Shown piece after piece: positions 17,089 to 27,361 of a DNA stretch of 64,000 nucleotides. The stretch's first letter is position 1. The number at the start of each line of letters is the position of its first letter. The notes beneath the pieces are model-generated. The model was not told the DNA's origin, made no database searches, and saw only the letters and a program-made list of their open reading frames with translations. A program made the position numbers and the translations under genes. The stretch comes from Hydrogenophaga crocea (GTDB taxonomy: Bacteria; Pseudomonadota; Gammaproteobacteria; Burkholderiales; Burkholderiaceae_C): NCBI RefSeq assembly GCF_011388215.1, contig NZ_CP049989.1, positions 3,720,001 through 3,784,000 on the forward strand, in the 5' to 3' direction.

Positions 17089-17511
17089 TCAGCGCACCAG
17101 CAGCACGGGGGATTTGCACTGGGCCAGCACCTTGGTGGCCACCGAACCCAGCACCAGGTTGCCCAGCGCGCCGTGGCCGTGCGAGCCCATGATCACCAGG
17201 TCGAACTTGCCGGCGTCGGCGGCCTTGGCGATGAGTTCGCCCGCGGGGCCCACCTTGTGCACCACCTTGGCCGCGATGCCGTGGCGCTGCAGGAATTTGG
17301 CCACCGGCCCCGTGATCTTGGCCGCTTCGTCCTCGTGGAACTTGTTGGCCACCGTGGCGCCCACGGCCGCGCGGGCCCGCGGGGGCAGCGGGGCCTGCAC
17401 GCTGATTGCGGTGAAGTCGTTGTCGCTGCCGAACAGCTCGTCGTGGGCCGCGAGGTAGGCCAACATTTTCTTGGTGTAGGCGCTGCCGTCGACAGCAAGC
17501 AGGATCTTCAT
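17089..17511 (-). CDS. universal stress protein, UspA family
   Basis: 140 residues, single Usp domain. The N-terminus has the standard first strand and Asp (MKILLAVDGSAYTKKML), and the C-terminal ATP-binding pattern G-x2-G-x9-G-S/T is present in GSHGHGALGNLVLGSVAT. Such proteins bind ATP and help survival in stationary phase or stress. Transcribed alone. Confidence 0.93.
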   Translation of the reverse strand: MKILLAVDGSAYTKKMLAYLAAHDELFGSDNDFTAISVQAPLPPRARAAVGATVANKFHEDEAAKITGPVAKFLQRHGIAAKVVHKVGPAGELIAKAADAGKFDLVIMGSHGHGALGNLVLGSVATKVLAQCKSPVLLVR

Positions 17512-17595
17512 CGGGTGCTCCTTGGTGTTGTGGGAAGAGGAAATGCAGGAGCGCGCAGTGTAGGGCCCGGCCTGCGCCTTGCGCCTTGAGCCGGA

Positions 17596-18399
17596 TCAAG
17601 CCGGACCGATGTCCACCGTTCCCACGGGATCGAATCCGAGCTGCTCGTGCTTGTCGCGGTAGCCGAGCGGGTTGGCCTTGATGCGGCAGCGGCCCACGCG
17701 CACGTCGGTCGGGCAGTGCAGGTGGCCATGCAGCCAGAGGTCCGCGAGCGGCAGCAGATCGTCGAGTGCGTTGCAAAAGCCCGCGGTGCCCGGCGTGAGG
17801 CCGTAACGCGGGTCGGCGCTGTGCAGCGTGGGCGCGAAATGGGTGACCACCACCGTGGGCCCGTCGAAGGGCTGGACCAGCGCGTCGCGCAGCCAGGCCT
17901 GGCATTCGATGCCCAGCGCGCGCATGGCCGCGGCGTCGAACAGCGCGCCGCCGCGCTGGCTCGCCATGCTACGCAGGTAATGGTTGGCGGCGCGAAAGGC
18001 TTTCTCGCGCTGCTGCAGGGGGTCGGTGCCCGGCGGGCGGATCGCGTCGTAGTCGGTCCACAGCGTGGTGCCCACGAAGCGCACGCCCCGCCAGATCCAG
18101 GTCTCGCGCTCGAGCCAGCGCAGGCCCAGGCGTTCGCAGGTGGCGCGCAGGCGGGCGTGGGCGTCGTCCACGTCGAGCGCGTCGTACTCGTGGTTGCCCG
18201 GGACGAACAGCACTGGTACCGGCCAATCCGCGAAACGGCCCAGGCCCCAGTCGGGCTCGGGCATGGTGCTGCCGTCGCGGCGGCGCTGGTACGAGCCCAC
18301 GTCGCCCGCGAGCACCAGCAGCTCCGCGCCCGGGGCGGGGCGTGGCTCGAAATCGGGGTTGGCCTCGAGGTGCAGGTCGCTGAGCAACTGGATCTTCAT
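17596..18399 (-). CDS. metallophosphoesterase (calcineurin-like)
   Basis: 267 residues from the ATG at 18399, which overlaps the upstream LysR stop (ATGA). All five metal-binding blocks are in order: SDLHLE at 7-12, AGDVG, GNHEYD, THFAP and HGHLH. That is a complete dinuclear-metal site. The substrate is unknown; related proteins act on cyclic nucleotides or phosphoesters. Coupling to the LysR gene suggests the two are co-expressed. Confidence 0.9.
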   Translation of the reverse strand: MKIQLLSDLHLEANPDFEPRPAPGAELLVLAGDVGSYQRRRDGSTMPEPDWGLGRFADWPVPVLFVPGNHEYDALDVDDAHARLRATCERLGLRWLERETWIWRGVRFVGTTLWTDYDAIRPPGTDPLQQREKAFRAANHYLRSMASQRGGALFDAAAMRALGIECQAWLRDALVQPFDGPTVVVTHFAPTLHSADPRYGLTPGTAGFCNALDDLLPLADLWLHGHLHCPTDVRVGRCRIKANPLGYRDKHEQLGFDPVGTVDIGPA

Positions 18400-19373
18400 G
18401 CGCCGATTGTCGCGGCCTCGCCCAGCCCGTCGCGCGCGGCCCGGGCCACGGCCTCGCGCAGCCAGCGGTGCGCGCCGTCGTGCTGGCGCTGGCGGTGCCA
18501 CAGCGTGTCCACGTGCACCTCGGGCACGTCCAGCGGCAGCTCGGCGATCGCGAGCTCGTTCTCCATGCCGGTGGCCGACACGAAGTGGCGCGGCAGCACG
18601 GTGAGCAGGTCGGTGGTGGTGACCACGCGCCCCGCGGTGAAGAACTGGTTCACCGTGAGCACCACCCGGCGGATGCGCGAGCGTGCGGTCAGCGCCTCGT
18701 CGACGAAGCCGAAGGGCCGGCCCGAGAAACTCACGAGCAGGTGGCGCGCCGCGCAGTACTCGTCGAGCGTGAGCGGGCGGCCGGCCATGGGGTGGCCGCG
18801 GCGCATCACCACCACGTAGCGGCCATCGTAGAGCCGCTGGAAGGCGAAGCGCGGCAGCTCGTCCTGCTGCTGCGCCGCACCGAGTTCGGCGATGACCGCC
18901 GGGAAGTGACCGATGGCCACGTCCACCGTGCCGCTTTCCAGCAGCTCGCGCGGATCGCGCGTGGTCAGCGGCAGCACGCGCAGGTTCACGCCCGGGGCCT
19001 CGGCCTCGCAGATGTTGACCAGGCTGGGCACCAGCTTGGCGGCGGTGGCGTCGGCCATGGCGAGGTGAAAGGTGTTGCTCGCCGAGCCGGGCTCGAACTC
19101 ACCGGGCGCGAGCGCCCCGCGCAGCAGGCCCAGCGCCTCGCGCACCGCGGGCCACAGCGCCATGGCCGCGGGCGTGGGCTCCACGCCGAAGCCCGCGCGC
19201 CGCACCAGCTCGTCGCCCAGCAGCTCGCGCAGGCGGCGCAGGGCGTTGCTCACCGCCGGCTGGGTCATGGCCAGGTTGTGGGCCGCGCGCGTGAGGTTGC
19301 GCTCGGCCATCACCTCGTCGAAGACGCGCAGCAGGTTGAGGTCGAAGGTGCGGAAGTTTGGCGGATTCATCAT
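18396..19373 (-). CDS. LysR-family regulator, NodD/LeuO-like subgroup
   Basis: 325 residues (or 324 from the second ATG at 19370). The N-terminus FRTFDLNLLRVFDEVMAERNLTRAAHNLAMTQPAVSNALRRLRELLGD is the standard form of the LysR group that includes LeuO, NodD and aromatic-pathway regulators. The effector-binding domain follows. The stop overlaps the phosphoesterase start by 4 bp. A dyad overlapping its start codon suggests autoregulation. Confidence 0.9.
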   Translation of the reverse strand: MMNPPNFRTFDLNLLRVFDEVMAERNLTRAAHNLAMTQPAVSNALRRLRELLGDELVRRAGFGVEPTPAAMALWPAVREALGLLRGALAPGEFEPGSASNTFHLAMADATAAKLVPSLVNICEAEAPGVNLRVLPLTTRDPRELLESGTVDVAIGHFPAVIAELGAAQQQDELPRFAFQRLYDGRYVVVMRRGHPMAGRPLTLDEYCAARHLLVSFSGRPFGFVDEALTARSRIRRVVLTVNQFFTAGRVVTTTDLLTVLPRHFVSATGMENELAIAELPLDVPEVHVDTLWHRQRQHDGAHRWLREAVARAARDGLGEAATIGA

Positions 19374-19383
19374 GACGATGAAT
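19365..19383. promoter_or_regulatory. dyad overlapping the lysR start codon
   Basis: ATTCATC-ATGAC-GATGAAT, perfect 7-bp arms, covers both possible ATG codons of the LysR gene at 18396-19373. A regulator bound here would block its own expression and might also act on the divergent gene at 19476. Confidence 0.5.
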
Positions 19384-19475
19384 GGTATCCATCATCAAAA
19401 TAAAGTGGCGAGATATCGGGGTAAACCCTAGAGTACCGCCCATGCACCCCACCGGGTGTTCTTCAAGGAGTTGCC

Positions 19476-20012
19476 ATGAGCACCACCCTCTCCGCACCGC
19501 TGTCTGTTGCCGCCTCTGCTTCCGCTTCGCCCGCCGCCTCTTCCGACGGCGCCCGCCGCCTGAGCGCCCTCCTGCTCGCCGCCGTGCTCGCCACGCTGGT
19601 CGTGATCGCCGACCAGGTGATCGACACCTGGGCCGATGGCCACCTCATGCTCGCCTGGGTCAGCCTCTGGGCCCTGGTGTTCGCCGGCCTCGCGCTGTTC
19701 GCCGACACCGCCCGCCGCGGCGCCCGCCGCGCCGTGGCCGCGCTCGACGACTGGTCGCGTTCGCTGGCCGAGGCCCGCGCCGAAATGCGCCTGTGGGAAA
19801 TGGCCCGCCAGGACCCGCGCCTCATGACCGAGCTGGTCGCCGCGCGCAACCGCGCCGAAGTCGAACTGGAAACCCAAGCCGCCCCGGCCCAGGACTTCAG
19901 CGATGCACTGGCCCCGATCGGCCTGCCCCAGGCCGCCACGGTCGACACGCGCAGCTACTGGGAACGTCTGGCCGCCAGCCGCGCCCGCTACGCCAAGATG
20001 CACTTCATCTGA
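19476..20012 (+). CDS. two-pass membrane protein of unknown function
   Basis: 178 residues with AAGGAG at good spacing. After a Ser/Ala-rich N-terminus come two hydrophobic segments (about 29-45 and 58-76), then a charged helical cytoplasmic domain (ARAEMRLWEMARQDPRLM). The C-terminal ARYAKMHFI tail is basic. I do not recognise a named family. Monocistronic, with a strong bidirectional terminator behind it. Confidence 0.82.
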   Translation: MSTTLSAPLSVAASASASPAASSDGARRLSALLLAAVLATLVVIADQVIDTWADGHLMLAWVSLWALVFAGLALFADTARRGARRAVAALDDWSRSLAEARAEMRLWEMARQDPRLMTELVAARNRAEVELETQAAPAQDFSDALAPIGLPQAATVDTRSYWERLAASRARYAKMHFI

Positions 20013-20028
20013 CCAGCGCCCGCGCATG

Positions 20029-20058
20029 AAAAAAGCCGCTCCGAGGAGCGGCTTTTTT
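20029..20058. terminator. bidirectional Rho-independent terminator
   Basis: GCCGCTCC-GA-GGAGCGGC flanked by A6 on the left and T6 on the right. It serves both the membrane-protein gene and the convergent pckG. Confidence 0.93.
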
Positions 20059-20077
20059 GCGTCTGCGGGGCGCCCGC

Positions 20078-21934
<1,857 letters not shown>

Positions 21935-21979
21935 CGGACGGACTCCAGAGGTTGAAAACCAGGGGCGGCTCAAGACACC

Positions 21980-22001
21980 GACAGCCGCAAAAGCGGCTGT
22001 C
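21980..22001 (-). other. hairpin in the pckG leader
   Basis: GACAGCCGC-AAAA-GCGGCTGTC (perfect 9-bp stem, 4-nt loop), 46-67 bases before the pckG start. No U-tract follows on the minus strand, so it is not a standard terminator. It could stabilise the leader or be a protein site. Confidence 0.5.
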
Positions 22002-22170
22002 CTGGGGGGCCTGGGCGGCGGATCGGGTCGGTCGGCGCGGCGGCGCGGATCGGCCAATGGCGCAATTTTAGGGACGGGGGCTGCGGGTTACACCCCAGTT
22101 ACATGCAAACCCCGCATAACGTGATGCAGTTGGCGTGCCCGAATCGGTTTGCATGCATACGAAAGGACGC

Positions 22171-22204
22171 AAAAAAGCCGAAGGCCCCGTGGGGGGCCTT
22201 CGGC
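22171..22204 (-). terminator. Rho-independent terminator
   Basis: On the minus strand a 12-bp stem (GCCGAAGGCCCC with GGGGCCTTCGGC, loop of four) is followed by six U residues. It ends the thioesterase and small membrane protein transcript before pckG. Confidence 0.9.
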
Positions 22205-22245
22205 GGGGGCGCGGAACGCCGCGCGGGTTCGGGCGCTGCCGGGGA

Positions 22246-22386
22246 TCAGGCCATGAAGACGGCGATGAAGGCCAGCAGGAACATGAGCACGCCGCCGGCG
22301 ATGGGCAGCACGATGGGCATCAGCGGCGTGATGGACTCGACCACGTCTTCGGTCTGCTCGGGGGTGTGCTGCGGTTGCTGGGCCAT
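22246..22386 (-). CDS. 46-residue single-pass membrane protein
   Basis: 46 residues. The N-terminal half is polar and acidic (QHTPEQTEDVVES), followed by one strongly hydrophobic segment (PIVLPIAGGVLMFLLAFIAVF) that runs almost to the C-terminus. The architecture is that of a tail-anchored small membrane protein. It lies 53 bp after the thioesterase gene on the same strand and directly before a strong terminator, which supports a real transcription unit. Function unknown. Confidence 0.75.
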   Translation of the reverse strand: MAQQPQHTPEQTEDVVESITPLMPIVLPIAGGVLMFLLAFIAVFMA

Positions 22387-22439
22387 GTCTGCTCCGGTGC
22401 GGTGACGACGAAAAACGCGGATTTTAGGCGATGTGCGCG

Positions 22440-22844
22440 TCAGAGCAGCGCGTAGGTGGTGGTGGCGCGGCAGGCGCTCTTGCCGTCCTCGGCCCCGCGG
22501 ATGTCGATCTCGCCGAAGGCCAGGCTCTTGCCGGCGCGGATCACGCGCGCCTCGATCAGCGCGTCCTGCCCCGACAGCGGCTTGAGGAAGCTGGTGTTCA
22601 TCTGCACCGTGGTGCAGGGCCGGAAAGCGCCGAAGTGGCGGATCAGCGCGAGCACCATGGCCGTGTCGGCCGCGGCCATCATGGCCTGGCCGCACAACAT
22701 GCCGCCCACGCGGCTGAGCTGGTCGCTTTGCGGCAGGCGCAGCGTGACCACGCCCTCGGCGTGGCTTTCGACCGTGAGGCCCAGGGCCTGGACCCAGGGG
22801 GCGAAGTACTCGGGCAGGGCGGCTTGCAGCGTGGCGTGGTCCAT
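22440..22844 (-). CDS. PaaI-family hotdog thioesterase
   Basis: 134 residues from the ATG at 22844, which is 19 bp after the ilvA stop and gives the usual family length. An in-frame ATG at 22895 lies inside ilvA and adds non-family residues. The PaaI core GGMLCGQAMMAAADTAM carries the catalytic Asp60, and MNTSFLKPL forms the next strand. It hydrolyses acyl- or aryl-CoA thioesters; the substrate is not evident. Probably co-transcribed with ilvA. Confidence 0.88.
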   Translation of the reverse strand: MDHATLQAALPEYFAPWVQALGLTVESHAEGVVTLRLPQSDQLSRVGGMLCGQAMMAAADTAMVLALIRHFGAFRPCTTVQMNTSFLKPLSGQDALIEARVIRAGKSLAFGEIDIRGAEDGKSACRATTTYALL

Positions 22845-22863
22845 GGCGGCAGGGGGGCTGGGG

Positions 22864-24063
22864 TTACTGGACGTGCGCGGCAAAGCCCGCGCCATTGAGC
22901 AGGTCGATCACCTGTTGCACGTGCTCGCGCCCGCGCGTCTGCAGCACGAGCTCGATCTCCACGTTCTGGGCCGCCAGCAGGGTGAAGGCGCGCTGGTGGT
23001 GCACCTCGTCGATGTTGGCGCCGGCCTCGGCCACCAGGGCGGTGATGCGCGCAAGATTGCCCGGCACGTCGCGCGCGTTGACGGCGATGCGCGCGAGGCG
23101 GCCCGCGCGCACCATGCCGCGCTCGATGATCGAGGCCAGCAGCATCGGGTCGATGTTGCCGCCGCACAGCACCAGACCCACGCGCCGGCCGCGGAACCGC
23201 TGCGGGTGCTTGAGCAGCGCGGCCAGGCCGGCCGCGCCCGCGCCCTCGACGAGGGTCTTCTCGATCTCGAGCAGCATCACGATGGCCTGCTCGATGTCGC
23301 CTTCGTCGACCAGCAGCAGGTCGTCCACGCGTTCGCGCACGATGGGGATGTTGACCTCGCCCGGCGTGCCCACGGCGATGCCTTCGGCGATGGTGCTGCT
23401 GCCCTGCGCGTGGTGCGTGCCCTTGATGGCGTTGACCATGGCGGGGAAGCGCTCGGTCTGCACGCCGACCACCTCGATGCCGGGGCGCAGCGCCTTGGCC
23501 GCGGTGGCCATGCCGGCGATCAGGCCGCCGCCGCCGACAGCGATCACCAGGGTGTCGAGGTCGGGCACGTCGGCCAGCATCTCAAGCGCCACCGTGCCCT
23601 GGCCGGCCACGATGGCCTCGTCGTCGTAGGGGTGCACGAACACCAGGCCCTGCCGCTCGGCCAGTGCGCGCGCGTGGGCGCGGGCCTCGTCGAGCGTATC
23701 GCCGTGCAGCACCACCTCGGCGCCGAAGCCGCGGGTGCGCTCCACCTTCACACCGGGTGTGAAGCGCGGCATGACGATCACGGCGCGCAGGCCCAGGCGC
23801 TGCGCGTGGTAGGCCACGCCCTGCGCGTGGTTGCCCGCGCTCATGGCGATCACGCCGCGCGAGCGCTCCTCGGGCGTGAGCTGCGCGAGCTTGTTGCAGG
23901 CCCCACGCTCCTTGAAGGACGCGGTGTATTGCAGGTTCTCGAACTTCAGGAACACCTGGCAGCCCGTGAGCTGCGAGAGCGTGCGCGATTCCACGCAGGG
24001 GGTGCGCAGGAGCTGGCCTTCGAGGCGGGCGGCCGCGGCGCGGATGTCGTCGATCTGGAGCAT
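22864..24063 (-). CDS. ilvA: threonine ammonia-lyase
   Basis: 399 residues from the ATG at 24063. A PLP fold-type II enzyme with the Lys51 Schiff base in YTASFKERGA and the phosphate-binding VGGGGLIAG. A single C-terminal ACT domain (about 325-399; DVPGNLARITALVAEAGANIDEV) replaces the two ACT-like domains of E. coli IlvA. This short form occurs in both biosynthetic and catabolic enzymes. It makes 2-oxobutanoate, the precursor of isoleucine, from threonine. Divergent from the AAA ATPase gene. Confidence 0.92.
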   Translation of the reverse strand: MLQIDDIRAAAARLEGQLLRTPCVESRTLSQLTGCQVFLKFENLQYTASFKERGACNKLAQLTPEERSRGVIAMSAGNHAQGVAYHAQRLGLRAVIVMPRFTPGVKVERTRGFGAEVVLHGDTLDEARAHARALAERQGLVFVHPYDDEAIVAGQGTVALEMLADVPDLDTLVIAVGGGGLIAGMATAAKALRPGIEVVGVQTERFPAMVNAIKGTHHAQGSSTIAEGIAVGTPGEVNIPIVRERVDDLLLVDEGDIEQAIVMLLEIEKTLVEGAGAAGLAALLKHPQRFRGRRVGLVLCGGNIDPMLLASIIERGMVRAGRLARIAVNARDVPGNLARITALVAEAGANIDEVHHQRAFTLLAAQNVEIELVLQTRGREHVQQVIDLLNGAGFAAHVQ

Positions 24064-24216
24064 GGCGCGATTGTGGCCTCGCCGCCGTGGAAAAAGCCCC
24101 GGAACGCCTGTCATCACGCACTTCCATCAGGCATCAAGCTGCGTTATGGTGCGCCGCACAGGGGCCGTACTCCCAGGCGCCCCGCCACCGTGGAGGTTGT
24201 CGCCCGAGGTTCGCAC

Positions 24217-26607
24217 ATGAACAAAAGGCCCTTGTCACCGACTCCCCTGGTCCGCCCGCCGGAAGCGCGCGCGCTGGGCGAAGGGCGCCTGCATGTGCCG
24301 CACGGCCTGCGCCAGGCCCCGGTGCTCGATCTCATGTGCTCGCACTTCGTGCTCACGCTGGCCGCACGCCAGGGCCCGCGCTTCAACGTGCGGCGCGACC
24401 TCAACACCCTGCTGTCGCTCGCTGGCCGCCACCTGGTGTGGCCGCACACGGTGCTGCAGCGCCTGCGCGAATTCCTGCAGCGCCGCTGCAAGGACAACGA
24501 CCTCTGGGCCGGCCACGACAAGCTCGCCACCGGCGCATTCATGGACCGCTACGGCGTGTGGCGCGGCCCCTATGAAGAGGGCACGCTGTTCTTCTACCTC
24601 GACGAATACGCCAAGGAAGCGCCCAAGGACCTGCTCTCGGTGCTGGCGGTCACGGGCGACTGGCTGAGCCAGGCGCTCAAGAAGCAGAGCACGCTGGTGG
24701 AAAAGAACATCGACGCGCTGGCCGAGCTGCTGCAGCTCAACCGCGCCGAGCGCGCGCTGCTGCTCTACGGCACGCTCGCGCGCTACCAGCGCGACCTGCG
24801 CTCCATCCTGGTCGAGTTCAAGGTCAACAACGCGCCCGAGGCCTATGCGGCCATCGCCGACGTGGCCGGCGTGAAGGCCAGCGAGGTGGGCGAGGCGCTG
24901 CGCGCGGGCTCGCGGCTCGAGCGCATCGGCATGGTCGAGAACCTGATCTCCGAGCACAACATCACCGACCTGGCCGACCTCATGAAGGTCAGCGAAAAGC
25001 TGCCGCCGGTGCTCATGCGCGAATACCGCTCGCAGAGCGAGCTCATGGCGGTGTTCACGCGGCCGGCCGCGAAGTCGGCCCTGAGCCCGGCCGACTTCGA
25101 CTACGTGGCCGACGACGTGCGCCTGCTCAGCGGTCTGCTGCGCGAGGCCGTGGCGCGCAAGGAAGCCGGCGTCAACGTGCTGCTCTACGGCCCCCCTGGC
25201 ACCGGCAAGACCGAGCTCGCGCGCGTGGTCGCGCAGGCCGCGGGCCTGGCGCTGTTCGAAGTCGAGTACGCCGACCGCGACGGCAACGCGCTCTCGGGCC
25301 GCGACCGCTACCGCTCGCTGCAGATCGCGCAGGTCTTTCTCAAGGGCACGGCGCAGTCGGCGCTGCTGTTCGACGAGGTCGAGGACGTGTTCCCCCCGAT
25401 CTCCAACGAGGCCGCGCAGTTCATGGCGCGCGCCGAGCAGGTGCCCGCGCCGCACAGCCATTCGGTGAGCGGCAAGGCCTGGGTCAACCAGGTGCTCGAA
25501 TCGAACGCCGTGCCCACGGTCTGGATCACCAACCGCATCGAGCAGATCGACCCGGCCTTTCGCCGCCGCTTCGCCTACCACCTGGAGCTCAAGAGCCCGC
25601 CGCCCGGCGCGCGCGAGCAGCTGGTGCGCAAGACGCTCGACGGCGTGGCTGTGAGCGACGCCCTGGTGGCGCGCCTGACCGAGCGCAAGGGCCTCACGCC
25701 GGCGCAGATCCGCACCGCGGTGCGCTTCGCGCAGCTGGCGGCCGCGCCCGTGCGCGCGAGCGGCCGTCGCACGGGCAAGGCGGCCCGGGCGGCCGCGCCG
25801 CCGATGCTCGACGAGCTCATCGAGCGCCAGCTGCTGCACGCCGACCGCGCGCTCGGCCGGGCCCCCGATGCGGTGCAGCGCCCCAGCGTCACGCAGTACA
25901 GCCTGGACATGCTCAACGTCGACGCGCGCCACCCGATCCCGCGCATCATCGAAGCGCTCAAGGCGCGCGGCCACGGCTGCCTGTGTTTCCATGGCGCGCC
26001 CGGCACCGGCAAGACCGCGCTGGCCGAGCACATCGCCCAGCAGCTCGGCCGCCCGCTCATGATCCGCCGCGCGAGCGACCTCGTGAGCAAGTTCGTGGGC
26101 GAAACCGAGCAGCAGATGGCCGCCATGTTCCGCGAGGCCGAGGCCGAGCGCGCGGTGCTGCTGCTCGACGAGGCCGACAGCTTCCTGCAGGACCGCCGCG
26201 GCGCGCAGCGCACCTACGAAGTCACCGAGGTCAACGAGATGCTGCAGGGCATGGAGCGCTTCGCGGGCATCTTCGTGTGCACCACCAACCTCATGGACAG
26301 CATCGACCAGGCGGCGCTGCGGCGCTTCACCTTCAAGATCCGCTTCAAGCCGCTCACGCGCGCGCAGCGCGAGACCATGTTCGTGGTCGAGGCCCTGGGC
26401 GGCGACCCGGCCCGCCTCGACGCCGCCTGGGCCCGCCGGCTGGGGCTGCTCGAGCAGCTGTGCCCGGGCGACTTCGCGGCCGTCAAGCGCCAGGCCGACA
26501 TCCTCGGCGCGGCCATGGAGCCGGCCGAGTTCCTCGAGCAGCTCGAGGCCGAGCACCGCATCAAGCCCGAGGTGCGCGAGCAGCGCGGCATGGGCTTCGT
26601 GCACTAG
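24217..26607 (+). CDS. tandem AAA+ ATPase of unknown function
   Basis: 796 residues. Residues 1-290 form an all-alpha N-terminal domain with no family I recognise. Two AAA domains follow. D1 has Walker A GPPGTGKTE at 325-333 and Walker B LLFDEVED at 383-390. D2 has Walker A GAPGTGKTA at 593-601 and Walker B LLLDEADS at 648-655, plus SKFVGETEQQM, the pore-loop region of the classic CDC48/FtsH clade, and RRFTFKIRFKP with the second arginine. D2 therefore looks like a true translocase motor, and D1 is more divergent. It has no protease domain and no membrane segment. Monocistronic. Confidence 0.88.
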   Translation: MNKRPLSPTPLVRPPEARALGEGRLHVPHGLRQAPVLDLMCSHFVLTLAARQGPRFNVRRDLNTLLSLAGRHLVWPHTVLQRLREFLQRRCKDNDLWAGHDKLATGAFMDRYGVWRGPYEEGTLFFYLDEYAKEAPKDLLSVLAVTGDWLSQALKKQSTLVEKNIDALAELLQLNRAERALLLYGTLARYQRDLRSILVEFKVNNAPEAYAAIADVAGVKASEVGEALRAGSRLERIGMVENLISEHNITDLADLMKVSEKLPPVLMREYRSQSELMAVFTRPAAKSALSPADFDYVADDVRLLSGLLREAVARKEAGVNVLLYGPPGTGKTELARVVAQAAGLALFEVEYADRDGNALSGRDRYRSLQIAQVFLKGTAQSALLFDEVEDVFPPISNEAAQFMARAEQVPAPHSHSVSGKAWVNQVLESNAVPTVWITNRIEQIDPAFRRRFAYHLELKSPPPGAREQLVRKTLDGVAVSDALVARLTERKGLTPAQIRTAVRFAQLAAAPVRASGRRTGKAARAAAPPMLDELIERQLLHADRALGRAPDAVQRPSVTQYSLDMLNVDARHPIPRIIEALKARGHGCLCFHGAPGTGKTALAEHIAQQLGRPLMIRRASDLVSKFVGETEQQMAAMFREAEAERAVLLLDEADSFLQDRRGAQRTYEVTEVNEMLQGMERFAGIFVCTTNLMDSIDQAALRRFTFKIRFKPLTRAQRETMFVVEALGGDPARLDAAWARRLGLLEQLCPGDFAAVKRQADILGAAMEPAEFLEQLEAEHRIKPEVREQRGMGFVH

Positions 26608-26625
26608 CGCCCGCGAGCGCCCAGC

Positions 26626-26653
26626 AAAAAGGCCACCCGGAGGTGGCCTTTTT
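26626..26653. terminator. bidirectional Rho-independent terminator
   Basis: GGCCACC-CGGA-GGTGGCC flanked by A5 and T5, between the convergent AAA ATPase gene and the hypothetical gene at 26671. Confidence 0.92.
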
Positions 26654-26670
26654 CATGGGGGGCTGCGCGC

Positions 26671-27015
26671 TCAGTGCAGCAGGCTCATGGGTTTGCTGGG
26701 CAGCTCGTCGGCGTCGTAGTCGGGGTGGTGCTCGACGAAGAAGGCCAGCTTGGCATCCAGGCGCGCGAGGCGGCGGTTGGCCTCGCCTTCGTGGTGGTGC
26801 TTGCAGATCAGGTTGAACAGCTTGCCGCGCAGGAACCACAGGTCGCGCGGGGACAGGCAGCTCATGAGGGCGGCGTGCAGGCGCACGCGCAGCGGGTCCT
26901 GGATGTCGGCCATGGCCGCGTGGAATTCGTCGACGAGGTAGTCCAGGTCCAGCACCTGGGTGTCCTGCTGGATGGGCGCCTTGCGCTTGCCAAGCCAGTT
27001 CAGTCTGAAAAACAT
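26671..27015 (-). CDS. conserved-looking cytoplasmic protein of unknown function
   Basis: 114 residues from the ATG at 27015. Largely helical and charged, with His/Trp-rich segments (SPRDLWFLRGKLFNLICKHHHEGEANRRL and FFVEHHPDYDADELP). No signal peptide, membrane segment or recognised motif. Preceded by a 346-bp gene-free stretch and ended by the bidirectional terminator, so it is its own unit. Codon use matches the neighbours. Confidence 0.8.
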   Translation of the reverse strand: MFFRLNWLGKRKAPIQQDTQVLDLDYLVDEFHAAMADIQDPLRVRLHAALMSCLSPRDLWFLRGKLFNLICKHHHEGEANRRLARLDAKLAFFVEHHPDYDADELPSKPMSLLH

Positions 27016-27361
27016 TGCCGCGCTCCGTGCAGTCGATTCGTGTGATGGGAGAACCCCTTGGTTGGAACATCGGCAGCGGCCCGCCGCTCTTGAGCGGTGG
27101 GAGCCGGCGGATGGGCGGCTCCCGACGGGCGGTCTGGCGTGTCCAACGGAGGTGTGCTCTCTCGCCGATGGAACCCCGAAAAGTTCGAAGAAGGCATTAC
27201 CGCGGTCGCTGGGCAAGCCCGGGAGGGTTTGCGATCGAGGCCGTGGCAGCCATGGGTGCATGGTGCCGGCCGCCTGGGGTGGGCACAAATGGGAACGCTT
27301 GCAGCGCCTTGTGGTGAAAACCCCGCAGGGCGCGCCCGGGCCTTCCCGGCGGGCGGGGGCC
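27016..27361. other. 346-bp gene-free stretch with nested inverted repeats
   Basis: No open frame here looks coding. Within 27058-27178 an outer pair (CATCGGC at 27068-27074 with GCCGATG at 27164-27170, extended by GGTT/AACC) encloses two adjacent hairpins. These are CCCGCCGCTC-TT-GAGCGGTGGG (27080-27101) and GGGAGCCG-N9-CGGCTCCC (27099-27123), which share three bases. On the minus strand this would be the leader of the gene at 26671 or the end of the recQ transcript. No riboswitch class is recognised. Confidence 0.45.
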
